Assembly: GCA_027459645.1 (NCBI GenBank)
Contig: DAIDHQ010000004.1
Coordinates: 62,001 to 126,000, forward strand
Origin: Vulcanimicrobiota bacterium
GTDB lineage: Bacteria; Vulcanimicrobiota; Vulcanimicrobiia; Vulcanimicrobiales; Vulcanimicrobiaceae
Reading direction: 5' to 3'
Length of the DNA stretch: 64,000 nucleotides
In this document: piece after piece, positions 7,935 through 18,336 of the stretch
How the letters are laid out: every line of letters starts with the position of its first letter
How positions within the stretch are numbered: position 1 is the stretch's first letter
Notes under the pieces: generated by a model
What the model saw: only the letters and a program-made list of their open reading frames with translations
Databases searched by the model: none
What the model was told of the DNA's origin: nothing
Translations under genes and position numbers: made by a program

Positions 7935-10900
7935 TTGAACCTGATTGACGTCAACAACTTTGATGCAATGCGCATCGGGTTGGCTTCGCCCGAGCAGATC
8001 CGTGCGTGGTCGTTCGGTGAAGTGAAAAAGCCGGAGACGATCAACTACCGCACGCTCAAGCCCGAACGCGACGGGCTGTTTTGCGAAAAGATCTTCGGCC
8101 CCACCAAAGACTGGGAATGCCATTGCGGCAAGTACAAGCGCATCCGCTTCAAGGGCATGATCTGCGATCGCTGCGGCGTCGAGATCACGCGCGCGAAGGT
8201 GCGCCGCGAACGCATGGGTCATATCGAACTCGCGACCCCCGTTTCGCACATTTGGTATCTCAAGGGCGTGCCCTCGCGCATCGGCATCCTGCTCGACATG
8301 TCGCCGCGCCAGCTTGAAAAAGTCATCTATTTTGCGGCATACGTCGTCATCGATCCGGGCAACACACCGCTGACCAAGCGCGAAGTGCTTTCGGAACAGA
8401 AGTACCGCGAAGCGCGCGACAAGTACGGCGCGAACTTCAAAGCCGGCATGGGCGCGGAGGCGATCCGCGAGCTGCTGCGCGATTTGAACCTGAAGAAGAT
8501 CCAAGACGATCTCCGTAAGGAATTCAAAGAGACCTCGGGCCAAAAGCGCCTCAAGGCGATCAAACGGCTCGAAGTCGTCGAAGCCTTCATTCAGAGCGGC
8601 AACCGTCCGGAGTGGATGGTGCTCTCGGCCGTGCCGGTCATCGCTCCCGAACTGCGCCCGATGGTGCAGCTCGACGGCGGCCGTTTCGCCACGTCTGACT
8701 TGAACGATCTCTATCGTCGCGTCATCAACCGCAACAATCGTTTGAAGCGGTTGCTCGAACTCAATGCGCCCGAGATCATCATAAAGAACGAAAAGCGGAT
8801 GCTTCAGGAAGCGGTCGACGCCCTGATCGACAACGGCCGCCGCGGCCGTCCCGTCACGGGCCCGAACAACCGCCCATTGAAATCGCTGTCCGATATTCTC
8901 AAGGGTAAGCAAGGCCGCTTCCGTCAGAATCTGCTCGGCAAGCGCGTCGACTATTCGGGACGTTCGGTCATCGTCGTCGGCCCGCACCTGAAATTGCATC
9001 AGTGCGGCCTTCCCAAAGAGATGGCCCTCGAGCTCTTCAAGCCGTTCGTGATGAAGAAACTCGTCGACCGCGCCCTCGCGCACAACATCAAGAGCGCGAA
9101 GCGCATGGTCGAACGCGTGCGTCCGGAAGTTTGGGACGTCCTCGAAGAGGTGATCAAAGAGCATCCGGTGCTGCTCAATCGCGCACCCACGCTCCATCGC
9201 CTCGGCATTCAGGCGTTCGAACCGGTGCTCGTTGAAGGTAAAGCGATTCACCTTCACCCGCTGGTCTGCACGCCGTACAACGCCGACTTCGACGGCGACC
9301 AAATGGCCGTCCATTTGCCGCTGAGCGCGGGCGCACAAGCCGAAGCTCGCATCCTGATGCTCAGCTCGAACAACATCCTGCTGCCGGCGTACGGGAACCC
9401 CGTTTCGATTCCGACGCAAGATATGGTTCTGGGCCTGTACTACCTCACGTTCCAGCGCGACGAGTACAGCGGTCCCGCGAAGGCCGAAGTCACCGAAGAT
9501 TTCGACAACGACGTTCGCGCGAAGAAGAAGAACGCTCCGAGCGCAGACGCTCCGGGCGCGATTCCGACGTTCTACGATCCGAAAGAAGCCGTCTACGCTT
9601 ACGAAACACGTAACGTCAAGCTTCAAGAGTGGGTCTACGTTCGTTGGAAGGGTGAGCTCATCAAGACCACGATCGGACGCGTGATCTTCAATTCGGCGTT
9701 CCCGACGTCGTGGAAGAAAGAGTTCGTCAATCGCACCATGGACAAGGGTGCGCTCAAAAAGACGATTACCGATTGCTATCGCAAATACGGTAACGCTGAG
9801 ACGGCGCGCTTCCTGGACGCGATCAAAGAACTCGGTTTCCACTACGCGACGCTTTCGGGTACGACCGTGTCGATCAGCGACATCGTCGTTCCTCAAGCGA
9901 AACACGACATTCTCGAGAAGGCGCAATCCGAAGTCGACGAACTGCACCGCCTCTTCGATCAGGGCTTCATCTCTGACGACGAGCGGTACAACAAGACGAT
10001 CGAGATCTGGTCGAAGGCCGGCGATAGCGTCACGGCCGCGATGCAGGCAGCGCAGAACCCGCTCAACCCCGTCTTTATGATGGCAACGTCGGGTGCTCGT
10101 GGTTCGATCGCTCAGGTCAAGCAGCTCGGCGGTATGCGCGGGCTCATGTCCGACCCCTCCGGCCGAATCCTCGAGATTCCGGTCAAGGCGTCGCTCAAAG
10201 AAGGTCTCACCGTTCTCGAGTACTTCATCTCGACGCACGGTGCGCGTAAAGGTCTTGCCGATACGGCGCTTCGTACCGCCGACTCGGGTTACCTGACTCG
10301 CCGTCTGGTCGACGTCGCGCAAGACGTGATCGTCCGCGAAGAAGACTGCGGTACCGCCAACGGCATCACCGTCAGCGATATTCGCGTCGGTAAGGAGATC
10401 ATCGAACCGCTGATCGACCGCATCATCGGCCGTCGTTCGGTCGAAGAGATCAAGGGCATCGTCTCGCGCGATGAAGAGATCGACGAAGAAAAAGCCAAGG
10501 CCATCGTCGATTCCGGCACCGCAAGCGTGAAGATCCGCTCGGTGCTGACCTGTCAATCGAAGTACGGCGTCTGCTCGATGTGCTACGGGCGCGATCTTGC
10601 GACCGCAAACCGCGCCGACATCGGCACGGCGGTCGGTATCATCGCCGCGCAGTCGATCGGTGAACCGGGCACGCAGCTCACGCTGCGCACGTTCCACACC
10701 GGCGGCGTCGCGACCGAAGACATCATCACCGGTCTCCCGCGCGTCGAGGAAATCTTCGAAGCGCGTAAGCCCAAAGGCCAAGCGGTCATCACCGAAATCG
10801 CGGGTACCGTGAAATTCGGCGACGACAAGAGCCGTCGTACGGTCTTTATCGTCGACGACACGGGCGAAGAGCACGAGTACGATATCCCGCACGGCACCCA

Positions 10901-11708
10901 TCTCGCCGTTCAAGAAGGCAAGAAGGTCGAAGCGGGCGATCAGCTCAACGAAGGTCCGCTCAACCCGCACGACATCCTACGCATCAAGGGCGAGACCGCG
11001 CTTCAGAACTACATGGTTCAGGAAGTGCAGAAGGTCTACCGCTCGCAAGGCGTCGACATCAACGACAAGCACGTTGAAGTCATCGTTCGCGCGATGATGC
11101 GCAAGGTGAAGATCGTCGAAGGCGGCGACACGCACATGCTTCCGGGGCAGGTCGTCGAAGCGTCGGCCTTCCACGAAGCCAACGACCGTACGCGCGCCGA
11201 GAACCGCGAAGAGGCCACCGCAACTCCGGTGCTGCTCGGCGTCACGAAGGCGTCGCTTGCAACGGAATCGTTCCTCTCCGCCGCGTCGTTCCAAGAGACC
11301 ACGCGCGTCCTCACGGATGCCGCGATCAAGGGCAAGTACGATCCGTTGCTCGGTCTGAAGGAAAACGTCATCATCGGCAAACTGATTCCGGCGGGTACCG
11401 GTATGTCGCGTTATCGCAACATCGACATCCAGCCGCAGGGTCAAGACGTCGACGAAGAAGGGCGTCCGCGCCAGCAGTTCGACTTGGGCGGTTACGCCGG
11501 CATGACTGCCGACGAAGCTGCGCTCGCCGAAGTGATGGGCGGCGGCAACGGCGACGGCATGAGCCGTCTCGTGAGCGCGTACGAACGCAATCGCGAGCCT
11601 TTGACGGTGCAGTATGAAGGCGAATACGACGACCACGTCGCCGTGCACGCCGCGCCGAAGAAGACGCAGTATGACCGCATCAAGGGCATCAACCCCGAGG
11701 ACTTGTAG
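7935..11708 (+). CDS. rpoC: RNA polymerase beta' subunit
   Basis: This is the beta' subunit of the transcribing enzyme, 1257 residues. A TTG start at 7935 is chosen because the family start ([23 protein letters not shown]) is there and AGGAG lies at 7924-7928 with good spacing. The protein shows the N-terminal zinc site (CHCG and CDRC), the catalytic loop [12 protein letters not shown] near 9283, the second zinc cluster ([11 protein letters not shown]) and the bridge-helix/trigger-loop region ([16 protein letters not shown]). rpoB would normally lie immediately upstream but is absent; a lipoprotein gene takes its place. A structured element and a strong terminator follow. Confidence 0.98.
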   Translation: MNLIDVNNFDAMRIGLASPEQIRAWSFGEVKKPETINYRTLKPERDGLFCEKIFGPTKDWECHCGKYKRIRFKGMICDRCGVEITRAKVRRERMGHIELATPVSHIWYLKGVPSRIGILLDMSPRQLEKVIYFAAYVVIDPGNTPLTKREVLSEQKYREARDKYGANFKAGMGAEAIRELLRDLNLKKIQDDLRKEFKETSGQKRLKAIKRLEVVEAFIQSGNRPEWMVLSAVPVIAPELRPMVQLDGGRFATSDLNDLYRRVINRNNRLKRLLELNAPEIIIKNEKRMLQEAVDALIDNGRRGRPVTGPNNRPLKSLSDILKGKQGRFRQNLLGKRVDYSGRSVIVVGPHLKLHQCGLPKEMALELFKPFVMKKLVDRALAHNIKSAKRMVERVRPEVWDVLEEVIKEHPVLLNRAPTLHRLGIQAFEPVLVEGKAIHLHPLVCTPYNADFDGDQMAVHLPLSAGAQAEARILMLSSNNILLPAYGNPVSIPTQDMVLGLYYLTFQRDEYSGPAKAEVTEDFDNDVRAKKKNAPSADAPGAIPTFYDPKEAVYAYETRNVKLQEWVYVRWKGELIKTTIGRVIFNSAFPTSWKKEFVNRTMDKGALKKTITDCYRKYGNAETARFLDAIKELGFHYATLSGTTVSISDIVVPQAKHDILEKAQSEVDELHRLFDQGFISDDERYNKTIEIWSKAGDSVTAAMQAAQNPLNPVFMMATSGARGSIAQVKQLGGMRGLMSDPSGRILEIPVKASLKEGLTVLEYFISTHGARKGLADTALRTADSGYLTRRLVDVAQDVIVREEDCGTANGITVSDIRVGKEIIEPLIDRIIGRRSVEEIKGIVSRDEEIDEEKAKAIVDSGTASVKIRSVLTCQSKYGVCSMCYGRDLATANRADIGTAVGIIAAQSIGEPGTQLTLRTFHTGGVATEDIITGLPRVEEIFEARKPKGQAVITEIAGTVKFGDDKSRRTVFIVDDTGEEHEYDIPHGTHLAVQEGKKVEAGDQLNEGPLNPHDILRIKGETALQNYMVQEVQKVYRSQGVDINDKHVEVIVRAMMRKVKIVEGGDTHMLPGQVVEASAFHEANDRTRAENREEATATPVLLGVTKASLATESFLSAASFQETTRVLTDAAIKGKYDPLLGLKENVIIGKLIPAGTGMSRYRNIDIQPQGQDVDEEGRPRQQFDLGGYAGMTADEAALAEVMGGGNGDGMSRLVSAYERNREPLTVQYEGEYDDHVAVHAAPKKTQYDRIKGINPEDL

Positions 11709-11711
11709 TTC

Positions 11712-11774
11712 TTTTGCCCCGTAGTGTCGTCGCGGGGTGGCTCGATAACCTTCGTGTTAACTGCGCCACCCCGC
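11712..11774 (+). ncRNA. Candidate structured 3' UTR element, rpoC copy
   Basis: Just after the rpoC stop lies TTTTGCCCC, then TAGTGTCGTCG, then a hairpin. The outer stem GCGGGGTGGC (11732-11741) pairs perfectly with GCCACCCCGC (11765-11774). A weak inner stem TAAC/GTTA (11746-11749 with 11756-11759) closes a CTTCGT loop. The same sequence block and two-stem layout recur after tuf (57799-57863), where the stems differ in sequence but still pair. It has no U-tract and the true terminator follows 40 bases later, so it looks like a separate RNA element. Confidence 0.5.
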
Positions 11775-11813
11775 TCCTAACTACGAACCAAAAGTTCCTA
11801 CAAGAAGATAATC

Positions 11814-11847
11814 AAAAAAGCCCGGCAGCATTTTGCCGGGCTTTTTT
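11814..11847. terminator. Bidirectional terminator between rpoC and deaminase
   Basis: A perfect 14-bp stem (AAAAAAGCCCGGCA pairing with its complement, six-base loop 11828-11833) ends in a T-run on the plus strand and, because of the A-run, on the minus strand too. It lies between convergent rpoC and the deaminase gene ending at 11852 and can serve both. Confidence 0.93.
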
Positions 11848-11851
11848 ACTT

Positions 11852-12541
11852 TTAGTAGGGATGGCGGTCTTTCTTATCCATCCAAGCTTTGTACGCTTTT
11901 AATCCGATGTCACGCTCGAAGTTCGGCGTGACCGCAATCGCCTTGCGCTCGGCCCACGGGCGCTTGAAGTCTTCGTATTGGAACGCATCGTCAAAGCCGA
12001 TCTTGTTCGTGTCGGTCAGACTTGCCGCGAAATATAAATGATCGATGCGCGACCAGTAGATGGCGCTCATGCACATCGGGCACGGCGCACCATTGATGTA
12101 GATCTCGCTGCCCTTGAGCATCTTCGCGCGCTCGGGAACGAGGTCGGGCGAGCCGGGCGGGCGCGGAATCATCTCGAGCATCGTGCCGGCACCATAATCG
12201 CTGCCCATCAACGCTTTTGGATTGAGGCGCGAGCTTGCGTCGATGATCGCCGTAACCTCGGCGTGATAGACGGGGCATCCGGTAAGGAGCACGCGGTTCT
12301 GCCCGCGTCCGATGATCTCGCCGTTCTTGACGATGACGGCTCCGAACGGGCCGCCCCAGCCTTTTTCGACCGACTCGATCGCGAGCCGGGTGGCTTCTTC
12401 CATGAACCGTGCTTGTCCCGGATCAAGCGTGGCCGCATCCGCATGTTCCGGGCGCAGTCCCAGGCCGCTGGCAGCAGCGGCAGCAACGGCGGCGCCAGTC
12501 ATTAAAAACGCGCCGCGTTCGATGGGCTTCAAAATGTACAT
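11852..12541 (-). CDS. Nucleoside/guanine deaminase-like zinc enzyme with leader
   Basis: This protein of about 229 residues belongs to the cytidine/deoxycytidylate deaminase superfamily. The zinc and proton-transfer motif HAE (in PVYHAEVTAI) and PCPMC are both present, and the spacing and flanks resemble guanine or tRNA-adenosine deaminases. The ATG at 12541 is chosen over the longer start at 12592. The N-terminus (MYILKPIERGAF, then a 20-residue hydrophobic alanine-rich run) looks like a signal or Tat-like leader lacking the double arginine. Export would be unusual for this family. It converges on rpoC across a shared terminator. Confidence 0.8.
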   Translation of the reverse strand: MYILKPIERGAFLMTGAAVAAAAASGLGLRPEHADAATLDPGQARFMEEATRLAIESVEKGWGGPFGAVIVKNGEIIGRGQNRVLLTGCPVYHAEVTAIIDASSRLNPKALMGSDYGAGTMLEMIPRPPGSPDLVPERAKMLKGSEIYINGAPCPMCMSAIYWSRIDHLYFAASLTDTNKIGFDDAFQYEDFKRPWAERKAIAVTPNFERDIGLKAYKAWMDKKDRHPY

Positions 12542-12711
12542 CTCATAGCGAGCGTCGTTCCTCGTCCGGCAGGCGAACCTTCTATCGTTCACATCCGGAA
12601 CGCGTTCGCGAGGCGCTCTAAGAGTGCGAGCAAACGGCTAATCGGTACGTCGCCAGCGTTCGATCCGTCGTCGCTTCCTGGCACGCCGGCATAATGCCGG
12701 CGAAATCTACG

Positions 12712-13587
<876 letters not shown>

Positions 13588-13648
13588 CGGGCGGCTTCAT
13601 TCCCGTTCGCGCCGGGTTTTCCGCTTGGTTCCACAGCCTATAACGGGA

Positions 13649-13666
13649 GTGCCATAGTGCTGGCAC
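13649..13666. promoter_or_regulatory. Inverted repeat in divergent intergenic region
   Basis: GTGCCA (13649-13654) and TGGCAC (13661-13666) form a perfect inverted repeat with a six-base spacer. It lies between the desaturase and the gene at 13689, just downstream of a TATAAC that could be a plus-strand -10 (13639-13644; no good -35 seen). It could be an operator for either gene. Confidence 0.3.
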
Positions 13667-13688
13667 GGGCTGCGTCTACGCTGGCGTC

Positions 13689-14255
13689 GTGGACCCCATC
13701 CTTGCTCTTACACGGTTGCCGATCTTGGCGGAGCGCGCCATGCGAAACGCCATCCTCGCCTCGCTCGAACGGGGGCGTGTCACCCCCCGCGCATTAATCG
13801 ACGAAGCTCTCGTCCGATTCGAACGGGCGGTGCAGTCACACGTGCCCGATGGCGTACGGCCGGCGTCGCTCTTTGCGGAGCGCGATCGCATCGTTCGCGA
13901 GCTGCATGGATTTATCGGAAGCCGCTTGGCCGCGCGTCTAGCGTCACTTTCTCGCCGTGACTTCGTGGCGACGGGCCGTGATGCCAAGCCGTTCGATGCC
14001 ATCGTGCGGAACCGCCGTGGGGAATATTACGCGCTTGCAATCCGGCGCATCCCAAACGACGGCTCCCGTCTGGAGATGATGCGCCGGATCGCTCAAGCGC
14101 GAGCCGCCGTTACGACGTGGCCGCTCGCGGGAGCGCTGGTCTACGACCTAGACGATGCCCGTGCGCAGCGCGTGGACGGCGACCTGGGTGCGCGCGGTGA
14201 GCTGCAGCTTCGCGAGGATGTGGGAAATGTGGTTCTTGACCGTCTTGTCGGATAG
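13689..14255 (+). CDS. Hypothetical protein
   Basis: A 188-residue ORF begins at GTG 13689. Residues 10-150 look like a real protein, with regular helices rich in R, A and L and a possible beta core around VRNRRGEYYALAIRRI. The basic, nuclease-like segment is only a resemblance. The last 36 codons are antisense to the LuxR-type gene at 14148-14522, a convergent overlap of 108 bases. No family was recognised. Confidence 0.5.
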   Translation: MDPILALTRLPILAERAMRNAILASLERGRVTPRALIDEALVRFERAVQSHVPDGVRPASLFAERDRIVRELHGFIGSRLAARLASLSRRDFVATGRDAKPFDAIVRNRRGEYYALAIRRIPNDGSRLEMMRRIAQARAAVTTWPLAGALVYDLDDARAQRVDGDLGARGELQLREDVGNVVLDRLVG

Positions 14256-14522
14256 GCCGAGGCGACGGCTGATTTCTTTGTTTGCAAGGCCTTCCGCTAT
14301 GAGGCGGACGACCTGCAGTTCACGGTCCGAGAGCAAGGTCGCCATTTCCGTGGCACTCGGGAGGGGACGCAAATGGCGCGCCGATTTAACGGGGCGCTGG
14401 TTCTGGAGAGAGTCGAGAAACTGGCCGATGCTCATTTCGCGAAGCTCTGCGAGCGTCTCTTCATCGATGAGGGAGAGCAGCTCGACGAGGGTGGCCCGTT
14501 GCTTGTGAAGGGCGAGGGTCAT
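14148..14522 (-). CDS. LuxR-type HTH regulator, small
   Basis: This 124-residue protein has a C-terminal LuxR/FixJ-type helix-turn-helix (about residues 62-120: LSDRELQVVRLIAEGLANKEISRRL followed by SDKTVKNHISHILAKL). The N-terminal 60 residues are helical, with no receiver domain or conserved Asp, so it is not a classical response regulator. It is divergent from the large SARP-like regulator gene, and the 103 bases between them hold the 11-bp repeat array. It could bind that region or be controlled from it; this is inference. Confidence 0.85.
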   Translation of the reverse strand: MTLALHKQRATLVELLSLIDEETLAELREMSIGQFLDSLQNQRPVKSARHLRPLPSATEMATLLSDRELQVVRLIAEGLANKEISRRLGLSDKTVKNHISHILAKLQLTARTQVAVHALRTGIV

Positions 14523-14581
14523 GGTTGCCTTTCCGTGGCTCGGCTGGCACCTCCAGTGTAGGGAGCAGTCCTTTCCCGGGA

Positions 14582-14620
14582 CTTACGGACTAATTACAGC
14601 CTCATTACAAACCGATTACA
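14582..14620. repeat. Four-unit 11-bp-period direct repeat (ATTACA boxes)
   Basis: ATTACA occurs at 14593-14598, 14604-14609 and 14615-14620, exactly 11 bases apart. A degenerate copy, CTTACG, lies one period upstream at 14582-14587. The array ends five bases before the ATG at 14626. Repeats with one-helical-turn spacing are the known binding pattern of OmpR/PhoB and SARP winged-helix regulators. The downstream gene encodes a protein with such a domain, so autoregulation is plausible. Confidence 0.6.
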
Positions 14621-14625
14621 AAGAC

Positions 14626-17403
14626 ATGCAGCTCGATGCCCGGGGGGTTCCGCGGGAACGGCTCCGTCGCCGAGTCGAGGGAGCGGACCCGATGGTCCTA
14701 TCGCTCGTGGCGCCGGCCGGCTTTGGCAAGACGACCTTCTTGCGCCAGTTTTTCGGGGCGGAGTTCTCGTCGTGCTTGTGTGAGTGCGCCGGCGTTCGCG
14801 ACGACGTCGATCTGGCCCAGCGCCTCTTGCCCGAATTGCGAGACGTACTCGAAGACGGAAGCCGTAGTGCCGCCGACCGCCTCGCGGTCGCCCTGGAGCG
14901 CTTCGCAGCCTCCGAGCGCACGTGCGTGGTCTTCGATTCGGCCGAAGCCATTGCGCGCAACCCGGCCGCGACGCAATTCTTCACGAAGCTTCTCGCGCAT
15001 CGTCCCAAGGAGATGCGGATCGCGGTGTCTTCTCGGGAGGCATTCCCGGTGCGTTTTACGCGATTCGTTCCGCCCCACCAGTTTCTCGCGTTGCGCGCCC
15101 GCGACTTTGCTTTTGATGCGGAAGAACTGCGGCACGCGTTTTCCGGGTTGTTGCCCGATGGGCAGGCGCTCGAACGCATCGCGCAGCTCTCGATCGGATG
15201 GCCGATCGCGGTCTTCCTACTCAAGCGGATCGCCGGAGAAGGGCGCCTGGAAGACGTGACCGCACGCATCGAACGGTACGAGTTCGAAGAGCTGCACGAA
15301 TACGTCGCCGACGAAATTCTTGGAGCATTCGACGAGCGCACCTTGCGGTCGCTCTTTGTATGCGCGTCGATTCCCGATGCAACGGCGCGCGACGTTCGCG
15401 ACGCATACGACGACGGATTGAGCGATGCGGAACTCGACGAACTGGCGCGCGAGTCGCCGTTCGTATCCCGCGAAGACGATGCATACTGCGTTCATCCGCT
15501 CGTCTCCGGGGCGCTACGCGAGCATCAGCACGAACGGCGCCGTGCGTTGGTCGCGCGTTTGGCAACGATGCGTGAAGACGACGGCGATTACGTGAGGCAG
15601 GCCGAACTGCTGCTCTCGATCGACGACGAGCGAGCCGCCGGCGCCGCTTTGGCACGTTTTGACGAAATCCTCAACGCGGCGCCGCCCGAGCGGTACCGTT
15701 CCGTGCTTAGGCGGCTGGATTATACGACGGTGCTTCGATATCCGCGGCTGTGGGCGGTCAGCGCGCTCGCGCGGTTGTATTGCGTATCCGCCTCACAACT
15801 TTGCGATGAAGGCGAATCGATTTGGCGCACGCTCGATCGTCAAACGCCGTTGCCGGACCGGTACGTCGTCTTTATCTTACGCATTTTGCTGCTTGCCTAC
15901 ACGGGGCGCGGCGCCGAGGCGGAAGCGGAAGCGGATGCGTTCTCGCAGATGGTTCCTCCCGATTCACCGCTCGCCGCGCACCTCGCGTTCCTGCGCGCGT
16001 TCGTCTATGGGCGAAATGGCCGCACGCAACGATCGCTCGATGAAATCAACCGAGCACTTCCGTTCGCGCGAAGCGGTGATCTTATCGCTGCAGCGGCGCA
16101 CGTTACGTTGGCCGCGGATATCGCGCGCGTGCGCGGCGATCGCATGGAAGAGCAATTCATTACGCTGGCGCTGCAACTCGCGGAAGAGACGGCTCTGCCG
16201 AATCTCATCGGCTTGGTGCTCGCCCATCGGCTGGTCGCCGCGTGGTTGCAAGGCGATGAGGTGTCGGTGGGAGACGTCGCATCGCGACTTGAGGTACTGG
16301 TTCAAAACGGCGTCGCAAATTTTGCGTACGTGACCGCATGTGCGCTCGGGCGGGAAGCGGAACCGTCGGCGGTCGATCTCCCGGAATTCGTGATCTACGG
16401 CCATTTAATCGCGCTGCAGCGGTCGCACGACGACGGCCGTCGCATGACGTTGGCGCGCAAGGCTCACGATGTCGCGGTTCGACTGGGTGTCCCGTTCCTG
16501 GAAACGTTGGCGGCGATCGCCGTCGCGTGTTGCGAAGACTTGCTCTTCGAGCAGTATCGCACGCTTGCGGAAGAAGCTTCACGCCGCGTCGAATCGCCCC
16601 CGTTGCAGGAGGCGGTGCGCGCGGTCTTCGAGCGCGCGAACGATGCCGGCATGTTGACCGGCTTTCTGAAACAAGTACGTCACGCGCACGCTCACGCGGC
16701 GCCGATCGAAATCGGCATGTGGAGCGGGCGCGTTCACGTCGACGGAAAGCTCGTCGCGCTGGGCGGCCGGGAGTTGGAATTGCTCTTTGCCATCGCGATG
16801 CGAAGGGAACCGGCGTCCCGGGCGCGCCTGGCATCACAGCTTTGGCCGGATTTAGACGAAACCGCGGCTCGGAACGCGCTTAGCGTCTGTTTGCATCGAC
16901 TGCGCGGGCGCCTCAAGCGCCATGACGCGATCGAGCGCGACGGCGACGGCTACCGCGTCCATGCGTATGCGTCGGTGACGTTATGGCGGCTCGAGCGCGC
17001 CGCATCGTTCCTGCGCGGGCGCGGAGCATTGCCGGTGGGCGAACGTGCGATGCTGGAGCGCTTGTGGGAAGAGTTGTGCGAAGAACAATCGCCGGTCGTC
17101 GCGCAATGGGAGTGGTTCGAGCCCTCGCTTCGGCGCTTGCGCGAGGCGAGCGTCGATCTAGCGCATCGTTTGGGCTTCGATGCCCTCGCTCGCGGTAAGT
17201 CGCTAGCAGCCCTTTGGCACGCGGAATGGGCGATGACGAAAGATGCCTGCGACGAGACCGCTTGCGAGATTGCGATCCGCGCGCACTTGGCGCTCGGCGA
17301 ACGTTCGAGCGCTATGCGGACGTTTCGTCGCTATCGCGACGCGCTCAAGAGCGAACTGGCGGCAGAACCATCGAAGTCGCTCGCCGAATTGCTGGCGCCA
17401 TGA
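14626..17403 (+). CDS. SARP/BTAD-type regulator with AAA-like ATPase domain
   Basis: This 925-residue regulator starts at ATG 14626; upstream in-frame starts run into the divergent promoter region. Residues 24-37 hold a Walker A (APAGFGKTT) and about 105-120 a Walker B-like VVFDSAEA, as in STAND/MalT-type ATPases. A long helical region resembling TPRs follows. From about residue 690 there is an OmpR-like winged helix (VHVDGKLVALGGRELELL, then ASQLWPD and ARNALSVCLHRLRGRL) and a bacterial transcriptional activation domain. The order is unusual, since SARPs usually carry the DNA-binding domain first. Its stop overlaps the amidase start (ATGA). Confidence 0.85.
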   Translation: MQLDARGVPRERLRRRVEGADPMVLSLVAPAGFGKTTFLRQFFGAEFSSCLCECAGVRDDVDLAQRLLPELRDVLEDGSRSAADRLAVALERFAASERTCVVFDSAEAIARNPAATQFFTKLLAHRPKEMRIAVSSREAFPVRFTRFVPPHQFLALRARDFAFDAEELRHAFSGLLPDGQALERIAQLSIGWPIAVFLLKRIAGEGRLEDVTARIERYEFEELHEYVADEILGAFDERTLRSLFVCASIPDATARDVRDAYDDGLSDAELDELARESPFVSREDDAYCVHPLVSGALREHQHERRRALVARLATMREDDGDYVRQAELLLSIDDERAAGAALARFDEILNAAPPERYRSVLRRLDYTTVLRYPRLWAVSALARLYCVSASQLCDEGESIWRTLDRQTPLPDRYVVFILRILLLAYTGRGAEAEAEADAFSQMVPPDSPLAAHLAFLRAFVYGRNGRTQRSLDEINRALPFARSGDLIAAAAHVTLAADIARVRGDRMEEQFITLALQLAEETALPNLIGLVLAHRLVAAWLQGDEVSVGDVASRLEVLVQNGVANFAYVTACALGREAEPSAVDLPEFVIYGHLIALQRSHDDGRRMTLARKAHDVAVRLGVPFLETLAAIAVACCEDLLFEQYRTLAEEASRRVESPPLQEAVRAVFERANDAGMLTGFLKQVRHAHAHAAPIEIGMWSGRVHVDGKLVALGGRELELLFAIAMRREPASRARLASQLWPDLDETAARNALSVCLHRLRGRLKRHDAIERDGDGYRVHAYASVTLWRLERAASFLRGRGALPVGERAMLERLWEELCEEQSPVVAQWEWFEPSLRRLREASVDLAHRLGFDALARGKSLAALWHAEWAMTKDACDETACEIAIRAHLALGERSSAMRTFRRYRDALKSELAAEPSKSLAELLAP

Positions 17404-17990
17404 TCGCGCTGCTTTTCGCCGTCGCCGTGCACCATGTCGACGTGCTTATCTCTGCGGGGCACGAAGGGCGCCCCGCTTCCTGTGCGCGCTTCCCGCACCG
17501 TGCGTGTAATCTCGGCGCGGCGGGAGAGCGAGCATGGACGCCGATCGTTGCCGACGAAGCGACGCGCGTCTTGCGCGAGCACGGCGTGAGCGTGGCGCGC
17601 CTGCCGGCGGATTTTCGCGGGCGGTACGCCGTGGATGCCGCGGTCTTCATTCATTTCGACGGCTCGGTCCGGCCGTGTTCGAGCGGTGCTTCAATCGGGT
17701 ATCACGATCCGGCGGAACGCCCCGTCGCAAATGCGTGGCGCGCGTTGTACTCGCAGTACTTTCCGTTTCGTTTTCAGCCCGACGACTTTACGAAAGGGCT
17801 GCGCGACTATTACGCATTCCGTCAAGTTCGTCCGCGCACGGCGGCGCTCGTGTTGGAACTCGGGGAGATCAGTTGCCCGGCGCAGCGCGCGTGGTTGGCC
17901 CCTAGGCTGCATTTTGAAGGCGATCTGCTCGCGGCATTCCTCAGCCGCCTGATCGGAAAAGGTGACGTGCCCCTCCCCTCTAAGGGATGA
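17400..17990 (+). CDS. N-acetylmuramoyl-L-alanine amidase-like protein
   Basis: The ATG at 17400 overlaps the stop of the SARP-like gene, giving 196 residues and likely coupled translation. The residue pattern fits Amidase_3 zinc enzymes: SAGHEG (first zinc His), GERAWTPIVADE (zinc Glu region), FIHFDG (second zinc His) and LELGEIS (catalytic Glu). Such enzymes cut the amide between muramic acid and the stem peptide. The short hydrophobic N-terminus (MIALLFAVAVHHVDV) may be a signal, but the first zinc His follows closely. Placement behind a regulator suggests signalling linked to wall fragments; this is inference. Confidence 0.7.
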   Translation: MIALLFAVAVHHVDVLISAGHEGRPASCARFPHRACNLGAAGERAWTPIVADEATRVLREHGVSVARLPADFRGRYAVDAAVFIHFDGSVRPCSSGASIGYHDPAERPVANAWRALYSQYFPFRFQPDDFTKGLRDYYAFRQVRPRTAALVLELGEISCPAQRAWLAPRLHFEGDLLAAFLSRLIGKGDVPLPSKG

Positions 17991-17997
17991 GGCGGAG

Positions 17998-18330
17998 ATG
18001 GTCGAGATTTTCTACCGCTACCGGGTGCATCCGTCGCAGCGCGCCGCGTTCGAACATGCCTACGGCCAGGACGGCCCGTGGGTTGCGCTGTTTTCTCGCC
18101 ATCCGGGGTATCGCCGTACGCGGCTCTTCCGCCACAAGCGCGAGCGGGACGTATACGTCACCATTGACGTCTGGGAAAGTAAGGAAGCTTACGATCGCTT
18201 CCGCGGGGAGGCGTCGGTAGAGTACGCTCGCTTGGATAAAGAGCTGCACATGCTCTACCTCGAGGAGCTGCTGATGGGTTACTATGAGGGCGAGGATGAG
18301 TATCGAGCACCCTTCGATAGCCTCGCGTAA
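17998..18330 (+). CDS. Antibiotic biosynthesis monooxygenase (ABM)-like protein
   Basis: This is a 110-residue protein starting at ATG 17998, with an SD-like GAGG/GGAG just upstream; an earlier in-frame ATG at 17962 lacks one. The ABM-type ferredoxin-like fold is suggested by MVEIFYRYRVHP, HPGYRRTRLFRHKR and YVTIDVWESKEAYDRF. Family members include heme-degrading and quinone monooxygenases and many small enzymes without cofactors. It lies between the amidase and the second large regulator, with gaps of only 6-7 bases, so all four genes probably form one operon. Confidence 0.75.
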   Translation: MVEIFYRYRVHPSQRAAFEHAYGQDGPWVALFSRHPGYRRTRLFRHKRERDVYVTIDVWESKEAYDRFRGEASVEYARLDKELHMLYLEELLMGYYEGEDEYRAPFDSLA

Positions 18331-18336
18331 GCGACC

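Noticed and set aside
7632-10970. A 1112-codon open frame antisense to rpoC
   Set aside because: It mirrors rpoC codons in a GC-rich genome, has low-complexity R/D/V/L composition and no domain. rpoC is certain.
14582-14620. ATTACA array as a CRISPR remnant
   Set aside because: Units are six bases with five-base gaps and no cas gene is near; a regulator binding array fits better.
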